A DNA stretch of 64,000 nt. Source: Bacteroidota bacterium. Its GTDB lineage: Bacteria > Bacteroidota > Bacteroidia > NS11-12g > UBA9320. The stretch spans positions 62,001 through 126,000 of the forward strand of contig WGNA01000007.1 of the NCBI GenBank assembly GCA_016124755.1, given 5' to 3'. This document shows positions 28,824-36,116 of this stretch, one piece after another. Position 1 is the stretch's first letter; every line of letters begins with the position of its first letter. The notes below the pieces were generated by a model, which was given only the letters and a program-made list of their open reading frames with translations, was not told where the DNA came from and made no database searches. A program made the position numbers and the translations under genes.

Positions 28824-29558
28824 TTATTTCTTAATACCGGAAATAACAATATTCGGAGTAAATACCACGTCGTGCCAGGTGCGGGCGGTCGCGAACAGAA
28901 TTATCTTCATCCAGGTTTTATATTTCCACCAGATGATTTTTCTAAAAAATTCTTTCAACGGATTTTCAATAAACATATAACCCTCATCCACCTTCACATT
29001 CGTAAATCCGCATGAAGACATTACTTGCATTGAACTGTTTTTATTGAGAAAAACTTCGTGGGTAAAATCGGCAAAGGCAAAAACAGATGCCTGCGGAGAA
29101 TCCATATTCGGAGTTCTGAAAATCGCCTTGCCCCCATCTTTTAATGCACCTCTCACCAGACCCAGAAATTCAACCAGTTCGTCTTTCGATAAATGTTCAA
29201 TCAGGTCGATGGCGGTTATTACATCAAATGAATTTTGATGACTGCCAAGAAATTCCAACGCGTTTGCCAGCTCCACATTTTTAACTCCAAATGTCGAAGC
29301 CATCTGAACCTGCTCGGGACTCAGGTCAATTCCCCGTGCATTTGTATATCCAAGGTCTTCCGTAGCTTTTAGAAATGAGCCTGTTCCGCAACCCACATCC
29401 AACAGTTGAATGGATTTATCATCGGGAAGATGTTTTTCAAATTCTCTTCTGAAGTATCGTCGTTGTTGTTCGAAGTGAACAAAACGAGCCTTATCACCAT
29501 CCACACCTGAGTGCGTGGAATAATAATTTTCGTAAAGTGTTTTCCGGTAATTGAACAT
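28824..29558 (-). CDS. class I SAM-dependent methyltransferase (244 aa)
   Basis: Rossmann-fold methyltransferase. Motif I is LLDVGCGTGSFL (about residues 52-63), motif II is the acidic end of ARGIDLSPEQV, motif IV is FDVITAIDLIEHL and the post-motif is GGKAIFRTPN. The C-terminal 40 residues (EFFRKIIWWKYKTWMKIILFATART) are hydrophobic/amphipathic and may touch the membrane, as in lipid or glycan O-methyltransferases of the UbiG/Coq3 group. The substrate is unknown. The start was placed at ATG 29558 because the upstream ATG at 29579 sits inside a -7 box. It is divergent from rnhB. Confidence 0.85.
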   Translation of the reverse strand: MFNYRKTLYENYYSTHSGVDGDKARFVHFEQQRRYFRREFEKHLPDDKSIQLLDVGCGTGSFLKATEDLGYTNARGIDLSPEQVQMASTFGVKNVELANALEFLGSHQNSFDVITAIDLIEHLSKDELVEFLGLVRGALKDGGKAIFRTPNMDSPQASVFAFADFTHEVFLNKNSSMQVMSSCGFTNVKVDEGYMFIENPLKEFFRKIIWWKYKTWMKIILFATARTWHDVVFTPNIVISGIKK

Positions 29559-29572
29559 CCGCAGAGGGTGGG

Positions 29573-29580
29573 CAAACATA
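29573..29580 (-). promoter_or_regulatory. -7 box (TATGTTTG) of the methyltransferase gene
   Basis: Exact TAnnTTTG on the minus strand, 14 bases before ATG 29558. It is separated by only two bases from the divergent rnhB -7 box at 29583-29590. Confidence 0.55.
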
Positions 29581-29582
29581 GC

Positions 29583-29590
29583 TATTTTTG
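29583..29590 (+). promoter_or_regulatory. -7 box (TATTTTTG) of rnhB
   Basis: Exact TAnnTTTG ending 3 bases before ATG 29594. The longer frame starting with TTG 29588 lies inside the box and is rejected. Confidence 0.55.
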
Positions 29591-29593
29591 CCT

Positions 29594-30202
29594 ATGCTTC
29601 TCCCGTCTTTTCAAAGTGAACTGATCGAAGCCGGATGCGATGAAGCAGGCCGCGGTTGTCTGGCAGGTCCGGTTTGCGCTGCCGCAGTTATTCTTCCCTC
29701 CGACTTTCAGAACGAGCTGTTAAACGACAGTAAAAAGTTGAAAGTGAACGATCGGAATGAACTCCGGAAAATAATTGAAAAAGAAGCAACTTCCTGGGCA
29801 GTGGCCATGGTGGATCACGAAGAAATCGACCGGATAAACATTCTCTGGGCTTCCATTAAAGCCATGCATTTAGCTCTCGATCAATTGAAAATTATTCCCG
29901 GATTTATTTCAATAGACGGAAACCGATTTAAGCCGTGGAAGGATGTCCCCTTTCAAACGGTTGTTAAAGGAGACGGGAAATTTATGAACATCGCTGCCGC
30001 CTCCGTTTTAGCCAAAACCCATCGCGATGAATACATGGAAAACCTGCACTTTGAACATCCCGAATACGACTGGATTCAGAACAAAGGATATCCCACTCCA
30101 AAACATATTGCCGCCATTGGTAAAATCGGATATTCGGATCACCACAGAAAATCTTTTAAATTGAAATCAAAACAACTCAGTTTATGGCCCGCAAACTCCT
30201 GA
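29594..30202 (+). CDS. rnhB: ribonuclease HII (202 aa)
   Basis: Cleaves the RNA strand of RNA-DNA hybrids and removes single ribonucleotides from DNA. The catalytic start motif AGCDEAGRGCLAGPV (about residues 11-25) carries the Asp-Glu pair and the GRG that recognises the ribonucleotide junction. The later acidic residues are in FISIDGNRFKP (about 107) and in AKTHRDEYM (about 139). Length is typical for the family. Its 3' end overlaps the start of the outer-membrane protein gene by 19 bases in another frame, so the two probably form an operon. Confidence 0.95.
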   Translation: MLLPSFQSELIEAGCDEAGRGCLAGPVCAAAVILPSDFQNELLNDSKKLKVNDRNELRKIIEKEATSWAVAMVDHEEIDRINILWASIKAMHLALDQLKIIPGFISIDGNRFKPWKDVPFQTVVKGDGKFMNIAAASVLAKTHRDEYMENLHFEHPEYDWIQNKGYPTPKHIAAIGKIGYSDHHRKSFKLKSKQLSLWPANS

Positions 30203-30942
30203 TCTTCTTTTTTGCCGTGCTAAATTCAACGACCATTTGGGGTCAGAACCAGTATTTCTTCGGATTGGATCTCGGGCCAAAAGTAGATGTATATCACATG
30301 GCCACGGGCTATGCAAAACCCTATTCCCCAAACATGAAAATTCACAACGACGTCGGTGCATTATTCGGAGTAACCGGCGGCGTTTTGCTCGACAACAAAT
30401 ACGTTCTTGAAACCGGACTTTACCGCTCAAACTATCGGGCAACCTTTGAACTGTTCGATGAAAAAGGAAGATTGTATTTCCGGCACACTCCGGTAAATAC
30501 CTTTACCGCCTATTACTTGCCTGTAATTTTATATCAGCGAAAAAAAATCGGAAAACTACCCAACATGTTTATTCAGTATGGTGGAGGATTTTCAACCATT
30601 GTCGGGGCTAAAGTCGGATTGCAAACTCCTTATTATTCGCAGGAAGTTCCACTCAATGAGGCGGACCTCACAGAAGGTTATATCTCATACACCGTAGTCA
30701 ACAATTCCTTTGATGCTAAAATAATCACGCTCAATATGAATGTTTCGCTTCATTACCCGGTTAATGAAGTGGTGGTTGCGAGTTTAACCGCCAGCGGAAG
30801 ATTTGGAATTTCCGGAAACAATTATGTCGACATCGAACACACAACTCCGGATCATTACAAAGTGCAGAATTCGCTTTTTACGAAAGGTGGTGGTTTTCAA
30901 TTGCAGTTCGGCTTCCGGTATTTTCTGGAAAAAGAGCAGTGA
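30184..30942 (+). CDS. outer-membrane beta-barrel protein, PorT-like fold (252 aa)
   Basis: The signal peptide is residues 1-20 (ending TIWGQ). The mature part has repeated amphipathic strands and ends FGFRYFLEKEQ, consistent with an 8- to 10-stranded barrel of the porin/PorT superfamily seen widely in Bacteroidota. I see no motif that points to a specific substrate. The ATG overlaps the end of rnhB, so translation may be coupled. PorT itself is a T9SS part, but the sequence does not allow me to claim that identity. Confidence 0.75.
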   Translation: MARKLLIFFFAVLNSTTIWGQNQYFFGLDLGPKVDVYHMATGYAKPYSPNMKIHNDVGALFGVTGGVLLDNKYVLETGLYRSNYRATFELFDEKGRLYFRHTPVNTFTAYYLPVILYQRKKIGKLPNMFIQYGGGFSTIVGAKVGLQTPYYSQEVPLNEADLTEGYISYTVVNNSFDAKIITLNMNVSLHYPVNEVVVASLTASGRFGISGNNYVDIEHTTPDHYKVQNSLFTKGGGFQLQFGFRYFLEKEQ

Positions 30943-31003
30943 TTTAATTACCTCAGAACTTTTTGAACGCTTTTCGGTTAAAGCGAAGAATGACCTTCCG
31001 ACA

Positions 31004-31180
31004 ATGAGTGAAGATTTTTATTTCGATAAAAACGGATTAATGGTGATGACTGAAAAGTATCATCTCAAACGAGGTTGTTGCTGTGGCAACGGATGCCGCC
31101 ATTGTCCGTATCAATACAGTGGAGTTGGAAATGAAAAGCTGCGCGACAAACTGAATTCAAACCGAAACCACAAACGGTAA
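31004..31180 (+). CDS. DUF5522 family small Cys-rich protein (58 aa)
   Basis: Short protein with the family signature: LMVMTEKYHLKRGCCCGNGCRHCPY. Four or five cysteines plus a histidine resemble a zinc or iron-sulfur site. The function of the family is unknown. The frame stays open upstream, with residues SELFERFSVKAKNDLP before ATG 31004 but no plausible ATG/GTG/TTG after the previous gene's stop except at 30803 and 30824, inside that gene. The start is therefore uncertain by about 20 codons. It stops one base before the convergent permease stop. Confidence 0.75.
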   Translation: MSEDFYFDKNGLMVMTEKYHLKRGCCCGNGCRHCPYQYSGVGNEKLRDKLNSNRNHKR

Positions 31181-31181
31181 A

Positions 31182-32402
31182 TCAGTTAAACCGTATGGCC
31201 CGAACCGGTGTAATTCTTCGCACCAGTAAAGCCGGAATCAACAGCATTAAAAAGCAAATGATCAGAGTTCCGATGTTCAGAAACAGAATATCATGTAAAC
31301 TAATCTCAACCGGAACCACCGACATGTAATACGTTTCTTCCGGAAGAGTAAAAATGCCGAAATGCTGCTGTAGTCGCGCCAAACCCAGCCCCAGAACATT
31401 TCCGATTAGCAGGCCCGGAATAATCATCATTAAACCATTAACCAGAAAAATACCCACGACTTGCCGGTTGGCAGCACCCAGACTTTTAAGAATACCGATC
31501 ATTCGAGTTCGGTTTAAAATTAAAATGAGAAACGCCGTGATTAGATTTATTACCGCTACTATAGTCATTAAAACGATAATAATAACAGCGTTCGAATCCA
31601 CAATTTCGAGCCATTGAAAAATTACGGGATGCAGGTCGTCCACTCTTTCCGCCCGCAGATTAATCGGTATTTGTTCATCCACTTTTTCGGAAAGCGAATT
31701 GAGTTTCGTGAGGTCATCAATATAAACTTCATAACCACTCACCTGACTGTAATCGGTTGCATAAATCCGCTGGATAACGCGTATGTCGGTAAAGCAAACG
31801 GTGCGGTCAAATTCACCCAAACCCGTATTAAAAATCCCGACTAATTTAAATCTTCGTTGCCGCACCTTTCCGTCGTGAATAAAAAAGACATCGATTTTCT
31901 GACCGGTATCAACCCTTATTCTGTCGGCGATTGCGGAGCTCAGCATTAGTTCATACGTGTCGGCTGTGTCGGAAAAAACCGGTAATCGTCCGCGCTTTAA
32001 ATAGGATGTTAAAAATTGCCAGTTGTAATCAGACGGAACACCTTTAAACAACATTCCTTCGATTTCACTTCCCGTATTAATGATTCCCGTTTTATTACAA
32101 AAAGCATTGATTCGGGATACTCCGCGAATTTTAAGAACAGCATTGCTAAAGACCGAATCTTTATCGATCATGGCGAGTTCGCTGCTCTGATTCATATCCA
32201 ATTTCCGGATCTGAATATGCCCTTCAAAACCCACCACTTTCTCGCGAATCTGATTCTGGAAACCTTTTACAATTCCCACCGCCAGCAACATCACAGTGAG
32301 GCTGATTCCGATACCGGCAATGGCCAGACGAATGATCACCGTTGTAAAAGAACGGTGATTCGAGAAGGCCAGACGTTTGCCGACAAACAGGCTAAAATCC
32401 AT
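31182..32402 (-). CDS. FtsX-family ABC transporter permease, LolC/E-like (406 aa)
   Basis: Inner-membrane permease with the MacB/FtsX topology. TM1 is near residues 21-45, a large periplasmic domain follows to about 265, and three TM segments come at about 275-300, 318-345 and 370-395. The short conserved cytoplasmic loop RTRMIGILKSLGAANRQV between TM2 and TM3 is the usual ATPase-coupling helix. The N-terminal FVGKRLAFSN and the layout resemble lipoprotein-releasing LolC/E. No ATPase gene is adjacent; it is expected to use a LolD-type ATPase encoded elsewhere. It is divergent from namZ with only 28 bases between start codons. Confidence 0.82.
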   Translation of the reverse strand: MDFSLFVGKRLAFSNHRSFTTVIIRLAIAGIGISLTVMLLAVGIVKGFQNQIREKVVGFEGHIQIRKLDMNQSSELAMIDKDSVFSNAVLKIRGVSRINAFCNKTGIINTGSEIEGMLFKGVPSDYNWQFLTSYLKRGRLPVFSDTADTYELMLSSAIADRIRVDTGQKIDVFFIHDGKVRQRRFKLVGIFNTGLGEFDRTVCFTDIRVIQRIYATDYSQVSGYEVYIDDLTKLNSLSEKVDEQIPINLRAERVDDLHPVIFQWLEIVDSNAVIIIVLMTIVAVINLITAFLILILNRTRMIGILKSLGAANRQVVGIFLVNGLMMIIPGLLIGNVLGLGLARLQQHFGIFTLPEETYYMSVVPVEISLHDILFLNIGTLIICFLMLLIPALLVRRITPVRAIRFN

Positions 32403-32430
32403 ATTTTCGAGGCGGTTTCAGCGTTCAAAA

Positions 32431-33678
32431 ATGCACAAAATACTCCTCTTCATTTCCACCGTCTTTGCATTGTCTTCCACCCGATGTCCCGGAAGTTCCG
32501 GAAATGAAAAAATTGCTGTTCAACCGGAGGTAGATACGCTACACCTTACGGAGACTCAAGTACAGCAGGAAGTGGTTGTCGGTGCGGAAAGAATGAATGA
32601 ATACCTTCCGATTATCGCCGGTAAAAAAATCGCACTGATGGTGAATCAAACAAGTCTGGTTGGTAAGGTTCATCTTGTGGATACCCTCCACAGCATCGGT
32701 GCCGACATCCGCAGAATTTTCGCACCGGAACATGGTTTTCGCGGAGATCACAGCGCCGGAGCACATGTCGATAATTCGAAAGATGAAAAGACCGGCATTG
32801 CCATAACATCACTTTACGGCAACACTAAGAAACCAACTCCTGAAATGCTCAAGGATGTTGACGTTCTGATTTTTGATATTCAGGATGTGGGAGTTCGTTT
32901 TTACACCTACATCTCGAGCATGCATTATCTCATGGAAGCCTGCGCAGAGCAAAACAAAAAACTGATCATACTCGACCGGCCGAACCCCAACGGTCATTAT
33001 GTTGACGGTCCGGTGCTGGATCTCAAATACAAATCTTTTGTGGGCATGCATCCGGTTCCATTAGTTCACGGAATGACGGTGGGCGAATTTGCCCAGATGA
33101 TAAATGGAGAAGGCTGGTTGAAGGATGCTGAAAAATGCGAATTAATGATTGTGAAATGTGCAAACTATAATCATCTGGTTCACTACAAACTTCCGGTTCG
33201 CCCCTCCCCCAACCTCCCGACCATGGCATCTGTTTATTTGTATCCATCTTTGGGTTTGTTTGAAGGAACAAATGTGAGTGTGGGCAGAGGCACCGAGAAG
33301 CCGTTCGAAATGTTGGGTCGACCGGGATTAAAACAGGGAAATATTTCCTTTACACCTGTTTCGATTCCCGGAGTTGCCGATCACCCGAAATACGAGAATG
33401 TTACATGCAGTGGTTTTGTACTTTCCGAATTTGCCAATACATGGGTTTTGGCTAAAAAGAGAATTTACCTCGACTGGCTTTATCTCTTTTATCAGTCAAA
33501 TTCTGATACAGCGAACACCGATTATTTTCTTCCGGTTTTCACAAAGCTCGCCGGTAATGAAATTTTGCAAAAGCAGATTGAGAACAACACTCCGGTGAAC
33601 GAGGTGTATAAAAGTTGGGAACCCGGACTCGAGGCGTTTCGAAAAATCAGAAGTAAATATTTGTTGTATCTGGAATAA
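32431..33678 (+). CDS. namZ: exo-beta-N-acetylmuramidase NamZ family (DUF1343), 415 aa
   Basis: DUF1343 enzymes release terminal N-acetylmuramic acid from peptidoglycan fragments and serve cell-wall recycling. Family signatures are KIALMVNQTSLVG (about residues 68-80), FAPEHGFRGDHSAG (about 104-117), VDVLIFDIQDVGVRFYTYISSM (about 145-166) and LDRPNPNGHYVDGP. An N-terminal signal peptide starts at ATG 32431; the Cys in SSTRCPGSS is not a good lipobox (Arg at -1), so it may be a soluble periplasmic enzyme. A longer frame from 32377 would run into the divergent permease gene. It is followed by porQ with only 66 bases between. Confidence 0.88.
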   Translation: MHKILLFISTVFALSSTRCPGSSGNEKIAVQPEVDTLHLTETQVQQEVVVGAERMNEYLPIIAGKKIALMVNQTSLVGKVHLVDTLHSIGADIRRIFAPEHGFRGDHSAGAHVDNSKDEKTGIAITSLYGNTKKPTPEMLKDVDVLIFDIQDVGVRFYTYISSMHYLMEACAEQNKKLIILDRPNPNGHYVDGPVLDLKYKSFVGMHPVPLVHGMTVGEFAQMINGEGWLKDAEKCELMIVKCANYNHLVHYKLPVRPSPNLPTMASVYLYPSLGLFEGTNVSVGRGTEKPFEMLGRPGLKQGNISFTPVSIPGVADHPKYENVTCSGFVLSEFANTWVLAKKRIYLDWLYLFYQSNSDTANTDYFLPVFTKLAGNEILQKQIENNTPVNEVYKSWEPGLEAFRKIRSKYLLYLE

Positions 33679-33744
33679 TTGAAACCCGACTTCAAAATAT
33701 CCCGGAAACCCCTCCGTTCACAATGCGTAAAACCAGTTAAGCGA

Positions 33745-34809
33745 ATGCGTCACTTCGTTATTTCTCTCATTATTTCTTTTTTTCTGTTGGCTGATTCTTC
33801 CTTCGCTCAGTTGGGCGGAAGCTATTCCTTTTCGGTATTGAACATTGCTCCAACTGCGAGAATGGCGGCTTTGGGAAACAGCACCAATGCCACCACCGGA
33901 ACGGATGTCGGAATGGCGTTTTATAATCCCGCACTGAGTGTAGATTCAATGCACCAGCACATCATGTTGTCGTATCAGAATTATCTGGCGGATATTAATA
34001 TCGGTTACGTCGGCTATGCCTGGAAACTCCGGAAATATGGCACGCTCAGCGGTCATATTTTGTACAACGATTTCGGAACTTTTGTTAAAACCGATATTAC
34101 CGGAAAGTCTTATGGAACCTTTCATCCGAGTGATCTTATTTTTCAAATATCATACGGACAGGTTCACCCAAAAGACGATCGCTTTACGGTAGGCGGAAGC
34201 ATTAAATTTTTATATTCTAATTACGAGCGGTACATCGCAACGGTATTTGCCATTGATGCCGGGGCGGCTTTTCACAATCCTGAAAAACTTTTTAATGCTG
34301 CCGTGCTAATCCGAAATGCCGGCTGGAATGCGATCCCGTACGATAACGTTCGATCTCCACTACCATTCGATATTCAACTCGGCTTATCCAAAAAACTCGC
34401 CCACAATCCGCTCCGGTTTACCATGGTTGCACACAATCTTCAACAGTTCGACATCACGTATGTGAACACCAATCTGCGGAATAAAAATATCGATTTGTCT
34501 ACCGGTCAGGTGCAATATGAAAAAGCATCGTTCGGCGAAAAGATGATGCGGCATTTCAACTTTGGTGCGGAGCTGGTTTTCTCTCCGAATTTTCAATTGC
34601 GCGGCGGTTACAATTATCAACGCCGGAAAGAACTTTCACCGGAAAGCGGGAAAGGTTCCGCCGGATTTTCATGGGGTCTCGGTATTGGTATTAAAAAATT
34701 CACCCTCGATTACGCCATGGTTTGTTACTTCCCCGGCTTATGGACTTCCACTTTTACCGTTTCCAAAAACATTCAGGATTTTAAAAGAATAAAACCGGTG
34801 AACATGTAG
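33745..34809 (+). CDS. porQ: type IX secretion system protein PorQ (354 aa)
   Basis: Outer-membrane beta-barrel of the PorQ family, which in Porphyromonas gingivalis works with PorZ to anchor the T9SS attachment complex that processes cargo. Visible features are a signal peptide (residues 1-21, ending SSFAQ) and the family start LGGSYSFSVLNIAPTARMAALGNS. The FYNPAL segment and repeated barrel strands follow. The start is ATG 33745; a TTG at 33679 gives a charged extension before the signal peptide and is less likely. In other Flavobacteriia porQ often neighbours cmk; here cmk is about 19 kb away. It supplies a machine part for the T9SS cargo in this window. Confidence 0.88.
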   Translation: MRHFVISLIISFFLLADSSFAQLGGSYSFSVLNIAPTARMAALGNSTNATTGTDVGMAFYNPALSVDSMHQHIMLSYQNYLADINIGYVGYAWKLRKYGTLSGHILYNDFGTFVKTDITGKSYGTFHPSDLIFQISYGQVHPKDDRFTVGGSIKFLYSNYERYIATVFAIDAGAAFHNPEKLFNAAVLIRNAGWNAIPYDNVRSPLPFDIQLGLSKKLAHNPLRFTMVAHNLQQFDITYVNTNLRNKNIDLSTGQVQYEKASFGEKMMRHFNFGAELVFSPNFQLRGGYNYQRRKELSPESGKGSAGFSWGLGIGIKKFTLDYAMVCYFPGLWTSTFTVSKNIQDFKRIKPVNM

Positions 34810-34893
34810 AATTTCATTCTGATTTTCTGCCGGTTAGAATATTTTTCAATCTTCTTTGCGATAATTTTCTTCCTCAACCGACTTCAGTTTTGA

Positions 34894-35463
34894 ATGGAAG
34901 GAATTATTATTTCCGAAAACGTGGAACGGGAAAGAAACCGGAAGCTTGAAACCATTGTTCGGGAGAATTCCCCGAAGTTGCTGTCTTTCATCCGACGTCA
35001 GGTGAACGACACGATGGAAGCCGAGGATGTACTTCAGGATGTCTTTGCCCACCTCACATCCGGAATTCCTTCTATCGACGATGTAGAATCGGTAAGCGGC
35101 TGGCTTTACCGGGTTGCGCGAAACAAAATCACTGATCTTTTCAGAAAAAAGAAAAACCGGTCTTTCTCGGAACTCGACTCCGGAACCGACCGCCAGTATA
35201 TTGAATCCGCGCAGTCTTCTAAAAGCAGTGCCATCGACGATTTGTGGAATGAATCAGTGGCAATTGCCATTGAAGAAGCTTTGCTGGAACTCCCGGCAGA
35301 GCAGCGGGAAGTGTTTCTGTTGTATGAAATCGAAGGTCTCAGTTTTCGTGAGATCGCGGAATTAACAGGAGAAAATATCTCGACGCTTATTTCCAGAAAA
35401 CAATATGCGGTGCGGCTCATGCGGGAATTGCTATCCGATTTCTACGAAGAACTGAACGATTAA
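34894..35463 (+). CDS. ECF-type RNA polymerase sigma factor (189 aa)
   Basis: Second ECF sigma factor in the window, not closely similar to the one at 19817-20353. Region 2 contains AEDVLQDVFAHL and SGWLYRVARNKITDLFRKK (about residues 42-90). The linker is Ser-rich, and region 4 has LPAEQREVFLLYEIEGLSFREIAELTGENISTLISRKQYAVRLMRELL (about 132-180). It starts at ATG 34894, preceded by the weak -7-like CAGTTTTG. It is followed after 16 bases by a small His-rich membrane protein, with which it likely forms a two-gene operon; that neighbour is the candidate regulator. Confidence 0.88.
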   Translation: MEGIIISENVERERNRKLETIVRENSPKLLSFIRRQVNDTMEAEDVLQDVFAHLTSGIPSIDDVESVSGWLYRVARNKITDLFRKKKNRSFSELDSGTDRQYIESAQSSKSSAIDDLWNESVAIAIEEALLELPAEQREVFLLYEIEGLSFREIAELTGENISTLISRKQYAVRLMRELLSDFYEELND

Positions 35464-35479
35464 AATTTTAAAAAACATT

Positions 35480-35920
35480 ATGAATCCTGAAAGTAAATTC
35501 AATCAATCATGGGGATGGCGAATCGCCACATTCTTTAAGTTTCTGTTTTTTGCTCTGTTAATTTCCGTATTCGCCGGCGGCATTGTGATGCTGCTATGGA
35601 ATAATACTGTGAGCGCAATCTTTGGTTTCCCTGAAATCAGTTATCTACAGGGATTCGGCATTCTGTTACTGAGCCGGATTCTGTTTGGAAGTTGGGGAGG
35701 TGGTCATCGACATCACGATGGTCGGCACCCCATGCATCACTGGAAAAATGAAATGCGCCACAAACTTCGTCACATGACACCCGAGCAAAAAGCTGAGTTT
35801 AAAGACAAACTCAGAAACCGGATGCGCAACCGACACGAATGCGGAAACTGGTACGAATTCTTTGAAGAAGACTCCGAAACCGGTGAAGAGAAAAAAGAAA
35901 ATCCTACTGATCAGCCCTGA
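35480..35920 (+). CDS. small His-rich membrane protein paired with the ECF sigma factor (146 aa)
   Basis: Two predicted membrane segments (about residues 16-42 and 52-68) are followed by a hydrophilic tail. The tail opens with a His-rich stretch (GGHRHHDGRHPMHHW) and continues with HMTPEQKAEFKDKLRNRM, which resembles the LTxxQ-type helix of CpxP/Spy-like metal and stress sensors. No known domain name can be assigned. Its position directly after a sigma factor suggests an anti-sigma or metal-sensing partner. The last bases, including the stop TGA at 35918-35920, lie inside the direct repeat shared with the metallo-hydrolase gene. The ancestral arrangement was therefore probably convergent with that gene. 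Confidence 0.75.
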   Translation: MNPESKFNQSWGWRIATFFKFLFFALLISVFAGGIVMLLWNNTVSAIFGFPEISYLQGFGILLLSRILFGSWGGGHRHHDGRHPMHHWKNEMRHKLRHMTPEQKAEFKDKLRNRMRNRHECGNWYEFFEEDSETGEEKKENPTDQP

Positions 35921-36082
35921 ACATACGGATTGCGTTCTTTTTCAAAACCAATTTCCGTTGCAGGGCCATGACCGGGATATACGATGTAATAATCGGGAAG
36001 TGTGAACAATTGCGTGCGAATCGAATCGAGCAAAGTCTGATGATCTCCGCCGGGTAAATCGGTTCTTCCGATACTGAGTTGG
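35911..36082. repeat. direct repeat copy A (172 bp)
   Basis: Matches 40734-40905 in the same orientation with 5 mismatches and no gaps. Two mismatches change an amino acid in the encoded C-terminus; three are silent. Together the copies bracket the FG-GAP gene; a crossover between them would release a circle of 4,823 bp. Confidence 0.95.
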
Positions 36083-36105
36083 TACATTACAAAAGCTTCT
36101 ATCAC
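35911..36105 (-). pseudogene. 3' relic of the metallo-beta-lactamase-fold hydrolase gene
   Basis: Encodes only the last 56-60 residues of the hydrolase found intact at 40734-41375 (YQLSIGRTDLPGGDH to NPYVQG). Just before the 172-bp identity block, residues EAFVM align with EDFVI of the intact protein. Five codons (including GGD, whose Asp is a metal ligand) are missing in frame. All N-terminal metal ligands are absent, so no active enzyme can be made. A 64-codon frame with its own ATG remains open, but I regard it as debris from a duplication or an integration event. Confidence 0.85.
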
Positions 36106-36116
36106 TGAATGTAAAA

